From Planctomycetota bacterium (lineage in GTDB: Bacteria; Planctomycetota; MHYJ01; WSZJ01; JACPWG01), in the NCBI GenBank assembly GCA_016220045.1, contig JACRIP010000252.1, positions 1 to 6,037 on the forward strand: a DNA stretch of 6,037 nucleotides. Direction: 5' to 3'. How positions within the stretch are numbered: the stretch's first letter is position 1; each line of letters opens with the position of its first letter. The notes beneath the pieces were generated by a model. It did no database searches. It saw nothing but the letters and a program-made list of their open reading frames with translations, and was not told the DNA's origin. Both the position numbers and the translations under genes were made by a program. This document shows positions 1-5,539 of this stretch, piece by piece.

Positions 1-775
1 AGCCCGGCACGCGCGCCGCGCGCTCTCCCGCGAGCTGGTACCCATAGGTGATATGCCCGATCAGCCGCCCGCCGTCGGTGTAGTCGATCATCCGCTCGAC
101 CGTGAGTTCGCGCACCTTTCCCAGATCGTGGAAGAACACCCCGGCGATCACCAGGTCGGCGTTCAGGAACGGGTAGTTGCCGGTCACGCGCACCGCCAGC
201 TCCGCCAGCGAAACCACGTGCTCCAGCAGCCCGCCCACCCACGCATGGTGATTTTTTTTTGCGGCGGGCACGCGCCGGAAAAGGCGCATGAACTCGGGAT
301 CGTCGAGGAAGAGGAAGAGAAGGGGCTTGAGGTACGGGTCGGCGAGTGCGCCGGCGATCTCGCGCAGGCGGGCTTCGAGGACTTTGAGGTCCTTGCGGCT
401 GGCGGGCAGGAAGTCGGCGAGTTCGAGGCCGGCGGCGTCGACCGCCTCGATGCGGCCGATGGTGAGCTGGGGCTTGCCCGCGTACTGTTTGACCTCGGCG
501 CGCACGCGCGCGAACTGTCCGACCTCGAAGAGCGGGAAGTACTGTTCGACGCGGTCCCACATGCGGCCGATGATTTCGCCGCTCTTGTCGCGGAAGAGGA
601 CGTGGCCATAGGGTTTTCCCGACTGGCCCATGCGCTTTTCCTTCTCGATCACCAGGAAGATCTGGTCGATCGAGACGCCCTCGCGGATGGAGCTCACGGG
701 CCGCGCGGCGGCGGGCGGGGACGAGGCCGGGGTCGGAGACGGCGGCTGCGGAGCGGCGGGCTGGGTGGGCGACAT
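1..775 (-). CDS. YhaM-family 3'-5' exoribonuclease (OB fold + HD domain), 3' end cut by window edge
   Basis: 258 codons are visible, from ATG at 775 to the window edge; the frame stays open and the stop lies outside. Residues 1-27 are a Pro/Ala-rich leader (MSPTQPAAPQPP...). Residues about 30-115 look like an OB-type nucleic-acid-binding fold, with the family-like stretches GKPYGHVLFRDKSGEIIG, MWDRVEQYF and YAGKPQLTIGRI. An HD-type metal-dependent phosphohydrolase domain follows: NHHAW (His176/177), GGLLEH (His186), FFHDLGK (His216-Asp217) and GHITYG (His241). This order is that of Bacillus YhaM (about 314 residues), a metal-dependent 3'-5' exonuclease in cytoplasmic RNA turnover, so some 50-60 C-terminal residues are probably missing. 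A GGGGG tract (785-781) lies 5 nt before the ATG as a modest ribosome site, and a sigma70-like promoter lies upstream. The gene runs divergently from the acetyltransferase gene. An A9 run sits just before the first HD histidines. The family call is firm; the exact substrate is inferred. Confidence 0.9.
   Translation of the reverse strand, partial: MSPTQPAAPQPPSPTPASSPPAAARPVSSIREGVSIDQIFLVIEKEKRMGQSGKPYGHVLFRDKSGEIIGRMWDRVEQYFPLFEVGQFARVRAEVKQYAGKPQLTIGRIEAVDAAGLELADFLPASRKDLKVLEARLREIAGALADPYLKPLLFLFLDDPEFMRLFRRVPAAKKNHHAWVGGLLEHVVSLAELAVRVTGNYPFLNADLVIAGVFFHDLGKVRELTVERMIDYTDGGRLIGHITYGYQLAGERAARVPG
252..260 (-). other. A9 homopolymer inside the exoribonuclease coding sequence
   Basis: On the coding (minus) strand nine consecutive A residues span codons 172-175 (GCA AAA AAA AAT), just before the first HD-domain histidines. 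Loss of one A would move translation into a frame that ends after about 20 more codons, at a stop near 184-186, giving an OB-fold protein without an HD domain. Gain of one A gives a frame that stays open to the window edge. The sequence as given encodes the intact family motif, so the run is not a frameshift error here. It is a potential site for polymerase slippage or phase variation. Confidence 0.6.
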
Positions 776-796
776 CGGTACCCCCGAGAAGGCAAA

Positions 797-815
797 GCGG
801 GTCGTGTGGACCCGC
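797..815. promoter_or_regulatory. Perfect 7-bp inverted repeat at the exoribonuclease transcription start (possible operator or 5' hairpin)
   Basis: GCGGGTC (797-803) and GACCCGC (809-815) are exact reverse complements around a 5-nt GTGTG loop. On the minus strand the repeat begins one base after the predicted -10 box and covers the expected start point near 810. It could be a repressor operator or an RNA hairpin at the 5' end of the exoribonuclease transcript. It has no T tract on either side, so it is unlikely to be an intrinsic terminator. The structure is seen directly; the function is inferred. Confidence 0.45.
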
Positions 816-816
816 G

Positions 817-846
817 AGTATAGCCGCCCGGCGCGGCGGCGGTCAA
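817..846 (-). promoter_or_regulatory. Sigma70-type promoter for the exoribonuclease gene
   Basis: Read on the minus strand, TTGACC (846-841) and TATACT (822-817) are separated by 18 nt. Each hexamer matches the vegetative consensus (TTGACA/TATAAT) at five of six positions. Transcription would begin near 810 and leave a leader of about 35 nt before the ATG at 775. AT-rich hexamers are scarce in such GC-rich DNA, which makes the pair more convincing. No comparable plus-strand promoter for the divergent acetyltransferase gene was found in this spacer. Confidence 0.7.
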
Positions 847-891
847 TGGACAAGGGGCGCGGCGGCGTGCGGTCGCGCGCCGCGTCCGTGC

Positions 892-898
892 AGGAAGG
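892..898 (+). promoter_or_regulatory. Ribosome binding site deciding the acetyltransferase start
   Basis: AGGAAGG ends 10 nt before ATG 909. An in-frame ATG at 846 has no purine-rich site before it and overlaps the -35 box of the opposite promoter. It would add a 21-residue leader (MDKGRGGVRSR...) that does not resemble the beta-helix fold. ATG 909 is therefore preferred, although the spacing is a little long. Confidence 0.65.
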
Positions 899-908
899 AA
901 CCCGCAGC

Positions 909-1661
909 ATGACGAGCACGGCCTGGATCGATCCCGCGGCGAGCGTCGGCGCCGGCTGCCGGATCGGGCATTTCGCAGTCCTCGAAGCGGGCGTGGAGCT
1001 GGGGCCGGGGTGCGAGATCGGGCACCACGCGGTGCTCCATGGCGGCACGGTGCTCGGCGCCGGCTGCCGGGTCGCCGACCATGCGGTGATCGGCAAGCTC
1101 CCGGCGCGCGCCGCGCTCTCCGCGGTGACCCAGGAAAAGCCCCTACCTCCAGCGCGACTCGGCGACGGCGTCATCGTCGGCGCCCATGCGGTGATCTACG
1201 CCGGCAGCCGGATCGGCGCGCGGGCGATGGTCGCGGACTTCGCCTTCCTGCGCGAGGAAGTCGTGGTCGGCGAACTGACGATCGTCGGCAAAGGGGTGAC
1301 CATCGAAAACAAAAGCTCGATCGGCGCGCGGTGCAAGCTGGAAACCAACGCCTACATTTGCGCGCTGTCGACCATCGCCGACGGCTGTTTCGTCGCGCCC
1401 GAAGTCTGCTTCACCAACGACAATTTCGTGGGGCGGACGAAGGAGCGGTTCGCGCACCACCGCGGGCCGACGCTGGAGCTGGGGGCGCGGATCGGGGCGA
1501 ACGCCACGATCCTGCCGGGGTTGACGATCGGGGCGGACGCGCTGGTGGCGGCGGGGTCGGTGGTGACGCGCGACGTGCCGGCGGGGCGGATCGTGAAGGG
1601 CGCGCCGGCGGCGGACTGGCGAGCGGTGCCGGACAATCAATTGCTCAAGAACCAGCCCTAG
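909..1661 (+). CDS. Hexapeptide-repeat (left-handed beta-helix) acetyltransferase, WxcM/WlbB-like
   Basis: The 250-residue product is built almost entirely of hexapeptide repeats ([LIV]-G-x-x-x-x), seen at residues 7-62 (VGAGCRIG, LGPGCEIG, LGAGCRVA) and 84-222 (LGDGVIVG, IGARAMVA, IGARCKLE, LGARIGANATILPGLTIGADALVAAG). Coil 1 is interrupted at about residues 63-83 by a non-repeat insert. A loop at 168-188 (FTNDNFVGRT...HHRGPTLE) resembles the FTND loop of UDP-sugar N-acetyltransferases such as WlbB/WbpD. It ends with the usual closing motif SVVTRDVPAGRIVKGAPA and a short C-terminal tail. Such enzymes form trimers and move acetyl from acetyl-CoA to an amino or hydroxyl group, often on a nucleotide sugar, in the cytoplasm. 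No glycan genes lie nearby, so the acceptor is unknown. The acyltransferase fold is very likely; the sugar substrate is a guess. LpxA-type acyltransfer is less likely because of the FTND loop and the length. Confidence 0.85.
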   Translation: MTSTAWIDPAASVGAGCRIGHFAVLEAGVELGPGCEIGHHAVLHGGTVLGAGCRVADHAVIGKLPARAALSAVTQEKPLPPARLGDGVIVGAHAVIYAGSRIGARAMVADFAFLREEVVVGELTIVGKGVTIENKSSIGARCKLETNAYICALSTIADGCFVAPEVCFTNDNFVGRTKERFAHHRGPTLELGARIGANATILPGLTIGADALVAAGSVVTRDVPAGRIVKGAPAADWRAVPDNQLLKNQP

Positions 1662-1703
1662 CGGCGCGGGCGGGGGTGGGGGAGCCGCAATCTGGAAATG
1701 CGT

Positions 1704-1926
1704 CGAAGGACCACGAAAGAAGACGGGAACACGAAGGGCCACAAAGCGAGAACCACGAAGGGCCACGAAGAGGGGCCGGGACGGGCCGCGCGGCGGGCGG
1801 GGTGGTTCGCACCGCCGTTTCACACCGCGTGGCCCGGCCCGGCCCCCCTCTTCGTGGCCCTTCGTGTTCCCGACGTCCTTCGTGGCCCTTCGTCTTCCTT
1901 CGTGGCCCTGCCCTTCGTGGCCCTTC
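1704..1926. repeat. Large inverted array of CACGAAGG-type intergenic repeat units
   Basis: The left arm (about 1704-1775) contains degenerate 10-12-nt units such as GGACCACGAA, GGAACACGAA, GGGCCACAAA, GAACCACGAA and GGGCCACGAA. The right arm (about 1845-1926) carries the opposite orientation: TTCGTGGCCC occurs exactly at 1851, 1879, 1899 and 1914, with variants TTCGTGTTCC (1861) and TTCGTCTTCC (1889). The arms flank a G/C-rich centre (1776-1844). Two exact inverted matches exist: 1754-1775 with 1845-1866 (22 bp) and 1724-1742 with 1854-1872 (19 bp), sharing the right arm. A transcript could therefore fold into one long hairpin in alternative registers. The array fills most of the gap between the acetyltransferase and aconitase genes and probably insulates them. 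It has no transposase, no spacer regularity and no protein coding. The rest of the 1662-2036 gap holds the aconitase promoter and leader. Confidence 0.85.
1754..1866. repeat. 22-bp perfect inverted repeat forming the inner stem of the array
   Basis: Bases 1754-1775 are the exact reverse complement of 1845-1866, with about 69 nt between them. The inner region is also G-rich on the left (GCCGGGACGGGCC) and C-rich on the right, so the stem may extend imperfectly inward. As RNA it would be a very stable hairpin able to block readthrough from the acetyltransferase gene. It lacks a U tract, so classical intrinsic termination is not shown. Confidence 0.75.
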
Positions 1927-1944
1927 CGCGCCCCCCAAACCAGG

Positions 1945-1973
1945 TTGACTCCCGCCCCCGGATCCGCTATCAT
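1945..1973 (+). promoter_or_regulatory. Sigma70-type promoter for aconitase
   Basis: TTGACT (1945-1950) and TATCAT (1968-1973) are separated by 17 nt, each matching the vegetative consensus at five of six positions. The start point would be near 1980, giving a leader of about 57 nt to ATG 2037. The promoter lies just beyond the right end of the inverted array, which fits an independent aconitase transcription unit. Confidence 0.7.
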
Positions 1974-1988
1974 CATAGGTTCTTTCAC

Positions 1989-2011
1989 GCCGGGCGCAAC
2001 CTGCCCCCGGC
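1989..2011 (+). promoter_or_regulatory. Possible 5' leader hairpin upstream of aconitase
   Basis: GCCGGG (1989-1994) pairs exactly with CCCGGC (2006-2011) around an 11-nt loop, within the predicted aconitase leader and 11 nt before the ribosome site. It could affect translation or mRNA stability. A 6-bp G/C stem is common by chance at this base composition, so this is only a weak candidate. Confidence 0.25.
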
Positions 2012-2022
2012 CCGCCATCAAC

Positions 2023-2028
2023 GGAGGT
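2023..2028 (+). promoter_or_regulatory. Strong ribosome binding site of aconitase
   Basis: GGAGGT lies 8 nt before ATG 2037, the best Shine-Dalgarno match in the window. It fixes the start: the frame is open for 113 codons further upstream, but that part runs through the promoter and the repeat array and has no aconitase similarity. Confidence 0.85.
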
Positions 2029-2036
2029 CCTCCGCC

Positions 2037-3974
2037 ATGGGCAAGTGCCTGACCCACAAGGTTTTCGAAGAGCACAAGGTCAGCGGCGAGCTGAAGGCCG
2101 GCGCCGAGATCGCCATCCGCATCGACCAGACGCTCACCCAGGATGCCACTGGGACGATGTCCTACCTCCAGTTCGAAGCCATGGGCATCCCGCGCGTCCG
2201 CACCAAGCTCTCCGTCAGCTACGTCGACCACAACATGCTGCAGACCGGCTTCGAGAATGCCGACGACCACCTCTTCCTGCAGACCATCGCCTCCAAGTAT
2301 GGCGTCTACTTTTCGCGCCCGGGCAACGGCATCTGCCACCAGGTCCACCTCGAGCGCTTCTCGGTCCCGGGCCAGACCCTGCTCGGCTCCGACAGCCACA
2401 CGCCCACCTGCGGCGGCCTGGGCATGATCTCCATCGGCGCCGGCGGCCTCGACGTCGCCGTCGCCATGGGCGGCGGACCTTTCTACCTCAATATGCCCAA
2501 GGTCGTCGGCGTCCACCTGCGCGGCAAGCTCCAGCCCTGGGTCGCCGGCAAGGACATCATCCTCGAGATGCTGCGCCGCCTCAAGTGCTCCGGCGGCACC
2601 GGCAAGATCTTCGAATACCACGGCGAGGGCGTCGCCTCCCTCACGGTCCCCGAGCGCGCCACCGTGACCAACATGGGCGCGGAGCTCGGCGCCACCACGT
2701 CGGTCTTCCCCAGCGACGACCAGACCCGCCGCTTCCTCGCCGCCCAGGGCCGCGCGCAGGACTTTGTCGCGCTCGCCCCGGACCCGAACGCGAGCTACGA
2801 CGAAGTCGTCGAGATCGACCTCAACACCCTCGAGCCGATGGTCGCCTGCCCCCACAACCCGGACAACGTGAAGAAGGTCTCCGAGGTCGAAGGCCTGCGC
2901 GTCCACCAGGTCTGCATCGGGAGCTGCACCAACTCCTCCTACAAGGACCTGATGACGGTCGCCTCGACGCTGAAGGGGAAAACCGTACACCCGAACTGCA
3001 CCCTGGCGGTCACGCCCGGCTCGCGCCAGGTCTTCCAGATGATCAGCCAGAACGGCGCGCTCACGGACTTCATTGCGGCCGGCGCGCGCATCCTGGAATC
3101 GGCCTGCGGGCCGTGCATCGGCATGGGCCAGGCCCCGCCCTCGGGCGGCGTTTCGGTGCGCACCTTCAACCGCAATTTCGAAGGCCGCAGCGGCACGCCG
3201 AACGCCCAAGTCTATCTCGCCAGCCCGGAAACCGCGGCGGCGAGCGCGCTCCACGGGGTGATCACGGACCCGCGCAAGCTCGGCCGCGCGCCCACCTGGG
3301 ACCTGCCCGAGAAGTACGTCCAGGACGACAGCATGGTGCTGACGCCGTCCGCGCAGCCGGAGCAGATCGAGGTGCTGCGCGGTCCGAACATCAAGCCGCT
3401 GCCGATCAACCAGCCGCTGCCCGCGGTCCTCGGCGGCCGCGTGCTGCTCAAGGTCGGAGACGACATTTCGACCGACCACATCATGCCGGCCGGGGCGAAA
3501 GTCCTGCCGCTGCGCTCCAACATCCCGGCGATCTCGCAGTTCGTCTTCGAACGCGTCGATCCGGAGTTCGCCAACCGCGCCAAGAAGTTCGGCGGCGGGT
3601 TCGTGGTCGGCGGCTCCAACTACGGCCAGGGCTCGAGCCGCGAGCACGCGGCGCTGGCGCCGATGTTCCTCGGCCTGAAGGGCGTGATCGTCAAGTCCTT
3701 CGCGCGCATCCATCGCTCCAACCTGATCAACTTCGGGCTGTTGCCGATGGTCTTCGCCGACCCGGCCGACTATGAGCGCATCGATCGGGAAGATCTCCTG
3801 GAAATTCCCGAGGTCGGCGCCGCGGTCAAGGCCGGCAAGGAAATCACGGTCCGGAACCAGACCAAGGACCGCACCTTCTCGGTGAAGCTGAACGTCACGC
3901 CGCGCGAAGGCGCCATCCTGGCGGCGGGCGGGCTGCTCAACTACACGCGCACCGCCGCCGCCGCGCCGAACTAA
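2037..3974 (+). CDS. Aconitate hydratase, short (about 645-residue, Aquifex-type) form
   Basis: The enzyme interconverts citrate and isocitrate via cis-aconitate in the TCA cycle, using a cytoplasmic [4Fe-4S] cluster. The 645-residue product shows the catalytic core motifs QDATGT (35-40), VDHN (63-66) and SDSHTPTCGGLG (118-129). The cluster cysteines are Cys297 in CIGSCTNSS and Cys357/Cys360 in ACGPCIGMG. The C-terminal swivelling domain follows the linker and has DDISTDHIMPAG, YGQGSSREHAALAP (529-542, Arg535) and SFARIHRSNLINFGLLPM (554-571). It is much shorter than E. coli AcnA or AcnB (about 865-890) and matches the length I recall for the putative Aquifex-type aconitase family. All key residues appear present, so it should be active. 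Homoaconitase or isopropylmalate isomerase are related, but the fused large plus small domains and SFARIHRSN favour aconitase. It has its own sigma70-like promoter and ribosome site. Confidence 0.95.
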   Translation: MGKCLTHKVFEEHKVSGELKAGAEIAIRIDQTLTQDATGTMSYLQFEAMGIPRVRTKLSVSYVDHNMLQTGFENADDHLFLQTIASKYGVYFSRPGNGICHQVHLERFSVPGQTLLGSDSHTPTCGGLGMISIGAGGLDVAVAMGGGPFYLNMPKVVGVHLRGKLQPWVAGKDIILEMLRRLKCSGGTGKIFEYHGEGVASLTVPERATVTNMGAELGATTSVFPSDDQTRRFLAAQGRAQDFVALAPDPNASYDEVVEIDLNTLEPMVACPHNPDNVKKVSEVEGLRVHQVCIGSCTNSSYKDLMTVASTLKGKTVHPNCTLAVTPGSRQVFQMISQNGALTDFIAAGARILESACGPCIGMGQAPPSGGVSVRTFNRNFEGRSGTPNAQVYLASPETAAASALHGVITDPRKLGRAPTWDLPEKYVQDDSMVLTPSAQPEQIEVLRGPNIKPLPINQPLPAVLGGRVLLKVGDDISTDHIMPAGAKVLPLRSNIPAISQFVFERVDPEFANRAKKFGGGFVVGGSNYGQGSSREHAALAPMFLGLKGVIVKSFARIHRSNLINFGLLPMVFADPADYERIDREDLLEIPEVGAAVKAGKEITVRNQTKDRTFSVKLNVTPREGAILAAGGLLNYTRTAAAAPN

Positions 3975-3978
3975 CGGG

Positions 3979-4006
3979 GGACGGTGGACGGTGGCCAGTG
4001 GACGGT
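3979..4006. repeat. Tandem 7-bp repeat, four GGACGGT units
   Basis: Four contiguous heptamers read GGACGGT, GGACGGT, GGCCAGT, GGACGGT, starting 4 nt after the aconitase stop. Three are identical and the third differs at two positions. Short GGACAGT/GGACGGT-like tandems are, from memory, a recurring intergenic element in some bacterial genomes. A GTG inside it (3998) opens the longest frame into the next gene, but this is not a credible start. No function is evident. Confidence 0.75.
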
Positions 4007-4103
4007 CACTCGGAGACGGTGACGAGCGACCGGCCGCGTGGCTGGCGGCCGATGGCGCGGCCGACCTCCAGAGCCGATCGGAGCGCCGACCGAGTCGTTC
4101 GTA

Positions 4104-4123
4104 GTTCCGCCTTCAGGCGGAAC
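4104..4123. repeat. Perfect 9-bp inverted repeat hairpin of an intergenic repeat family
   Basis: GTTCCGCCT (4104-4112) and AGGCGGAAC (4115-4123) are exact reverse complements, giving an 8-bp stem with a TTCA loop. The sequence around it (GTAGTTCCGCCTTCAGGCGG) resembles a repeat I recall between genes of Planctomycetota-like genomes, where it is often translated by mistake as a VPPSGG peptide. With the next hairpin it forms a two-stem element between aconitase and the ceramidase-family gene. It may act as a bidirectional terminator, although a T tract is lacking. Confidence 0.75.
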
Positions 4124-4132
4124 GAATCCTCA

Positions 4133-4148
4133 GCAGGCTTCGGCCTGC
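4133..4148. repeat. UUCG-tetraloop hairpin, second stem of the same element
   Basis: GCAGGC (4133-4138) and GCCTGC (4143-4148) pair exactly around TTCG, which is the unusually stable C(UUCG)G tetraloop in RNA. It lies 9 nt after the previous hairpin. The pair probably limits transcription from aconitase into the next gene or protects the 3' end of its mRNA. That role is inferred. Confidence 0.65.
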
Positions 4149-4174
4149 CGCCGCCCATCCCGGCCTCCAACGAC

Positions 4175-4189
4175 GGGAGCGCATCGGTG
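4175..4189 (+). promoter_or_regulatory. Ribosome site and GTG start of the ceramidase-family gene
   Basis: GGGAG (4175-4179) is followed by 7 nt and then GTG (4187-4189), which is in frame with the ceramidase domain. A typical signal peptide begins directly after it. The frame upstream is open back to 3998, but it runs through the heptamer and hairpin repeats, so the first 63 codons of the longest frame are not coding. No clear sigma70 promoter was found in the 3975-4186 spacer. Confidence 0.7.
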
Positions 4190-5515
4190 TTCCAGAAACC
4201 AGCCGCTCCCCGGACGTGCGCCCGCGCCGCGGCGCGCGTCCTCACGCACCTCCTCCTCGCCGCGCTCCTCGTCGCCTTCCTCCCCCCGCCCCGCGCCGCG
4301 CGCGCCGGCGACCCGGCTGCCGCGCCGGCCGCGGCGGCGCCCGCCACCGCCCGCTCCGCCCTGCGCGTCGGCTTCGGCGTCGCCGACTTCACCCCCGACT
4401 ATCCGATCCCTCTCGGCGGCTACGGCAATCGCCTGGGCAAGCTGTCCACCGGGGTCCACGACCCGGTGCGCGCGCGCGCCGTCGTGATCGCCAACGGCGA
4501 GCGCAAGATCGCCTGGGTCATTCTCGACCTGATCGGCGTGATCAAGAGCGTGCGCCGCGACCTCCTGGCCCGCGTCGGCACGGACCTCGGGCTCGCGCGC
4601 GAGAACTTCATCCTCTCCGCCACCCACGATCATTCCGGGCCCGGCGGCCTGACGCGCCAGCTCCACTGGCAGATCGCGATGGGCCCCTTCGACCCTGCGC
4701 TCTACGCCCTCGTGCTCGCGCGGGCGGAAGCGGCCGTACGCGCGGCCGACGCCGACCTCGCCCCCGCCCGCCTCGGCATCGGCGTCGGCTCGGTGCCGCA
4801 CCTCAACCGTAACCGCCGCATCCACGGCGGCCCCATCGATCCGCAGCTCGCCGTGCTCCGCGTCGACCGCCCCGACGGCACGCCGCGCGGCATTCTCGTC
4901 AACTACGCCGCCCACCCGACGATCCTCGGCGGCGAGAACATGCGGATCTCCGCCGATTTCCCCGGCGCGCTTTGCGACGCGCTGGAGGCCCGCCTGGGTC
5001 CGGGCGGGCACGCGCTCTTCGCGCAGGCGGACGAAGGCGACCAATCGCCGCGGGCGCCCGACGCGCCGGACGATTTCGCGCGCGTGAAAGCCTACGGTGA
5101 ACTCCTGGCGGCGGAGGCGTGGAAGGTGGCGCAGGCGACGCCGACCGCCGACACCGCGTTCCTCAAGGGCGCGCTCGCCGAAGTCGAGCTGCCACGTACG
5201 CCGAAGTCCATCATCATGCCGCGCACCACGCTCTTGCAGACGGTGCAGATCCAGGACTCGGTGCTGGCGATGATCCCGGGCGAAATGTGCGTGGGCCTGG
5301 GTCTGCCGCTGCGCGCGCAGCTCGCCGCGCGCGGCCCGGCGCACGTCCTGCTCGTCGGCCTCGCCAACGACCATCTCGGGTACTTCACCAGTCCCGAGAT
5401 GTCCCGGACCGGCGGCTACGAGGCCGACATGAATTTCTTCGGCCCCGAGATCGGCGCGACCTTCGCGCGCGCCTTCGCCAAGCTGCTGGTCTACGAAGAG
5501 CCGTGGGGGATGTAG
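4187..5515 (+). CDS. Secreted neutral/alkaline ceramidase-family hydrolase (single-domain)
   Basis: The 442-residue product (GTG start) opens with a Sec-type signal peptide: an Arg-containing n-region, the hydrophobic core LLLAALLVAFL and a likely cleavage after ARA (about residue 40). A short Ala/Pro linker leads to the ceramidase N-terminal-type domain. It begins with VGFGVADFTPDY and GGYGNRLG, then has SATHDHSGPGG (His147/149) and NYAAHPTI (His243), likely zinc ligands. Next come EGDQSP, whose Ser287 sits where the ceramidase nucleophile is expected, PGEM (Glu366) and LANDHLGYFTSPEMSRTGGYEA (Tyr399, Tyr411). Pseudomonas neutral ceramidase has equivalent zinc His/Glu/Tyr ligands and an NxGDxSP serine motif; here Asp replaces the Asn. 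Characterised ceramidases are about 650-760 residues with a C-terminal beta domain, which is absent. The family assignment is firm, but the substrate could be another N-acyl or amide compound. It probably acts in the periplasm or outside the cell and ends 24 bp from the converging gene. Confidence 0.85.
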   Translation: MFQKPAAPRTCARAAARVLTHLLLAALLVAFLPPPRAARAGDPAAAPAAAAPATARSALRVGFGVADFTPDYPIPLGGYGNRLGKLSTGVHDPVRARAVVIANGERKIAWVILDLIGVIKSVRRDLLARVGTDLGLARENFILSATHDHSGPGGLTRQLHWQIAMGPFDPALYALVLARAEAAVRAADADLAPARLGIGVGSVPHLNRNRRIHGGPIDPQLAVLRVDRPDGTPRGILVNYAAHPTILGGENMRISADFPGALCDALEARLGPGGHALFAQADEGDQSPRAPDAPDDFARVKAYGELLAAEAWKVAQATPTADTAFLKGALAEVELPRTPKSIIMPRTTLLQTVQIQDSVLAMIPGEMCVGLGLPLRAQLAARGPAHVLLVGLANDHLGYFTSPEMSRTGGYEADMNFFGPEIGATFARAFAKLLVYEEPWGM

Positions 5516-5539
5516 CGGTCGAGTCCTACTCCGCCCCCC

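Noticed and set aside
53..823. A 256-codon plus-strand open frame over the exoribonuclease gene.
   Set aside because: It is the antisense shadow of the OB-HD exoribonuclease, whose motifs are unmistakable on the minus strand. Its end is low-complexity Gly/Arg.
1704..1926. A possible CRISPR array.
   Set aside because: The units are short, degenerate and of irregular spacing, occur in both orientations, and have no unique spacers of constant length.
1698..2036. The 113-codon upstream extension of the aconitase frame.
   Set aside because: It translates the CACGAAGG repeats and the promoter region. The strong GGAGGT site and the family's N terminus both point to ATG 2037.
1143..3713. An 856-codon open frame on the minus strand, opposite the acetyltransferase and aconitase genes.
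   Set aside because: It is antisense to two clear genes, crosses the repeat array and promoter, and has an Arg/Ala/Gly/Asp/His-rich composition with no recognisable motif. Long antisense frames are expected in GC-rich DNA with strong third-position bias.
4130..5374. A 414-codon minus-strand open frame opposite the ceramidase-family gene.
   Set aside because: It is antisense to a gene with a full set of family motifs, and its composition is that of a shadow frame.
5516..5539. A bidirectional terminator between the converging genes.
   Set aside because: The gap is C/T-rich but contains no inverted repeat followed by a T tract on either strand.
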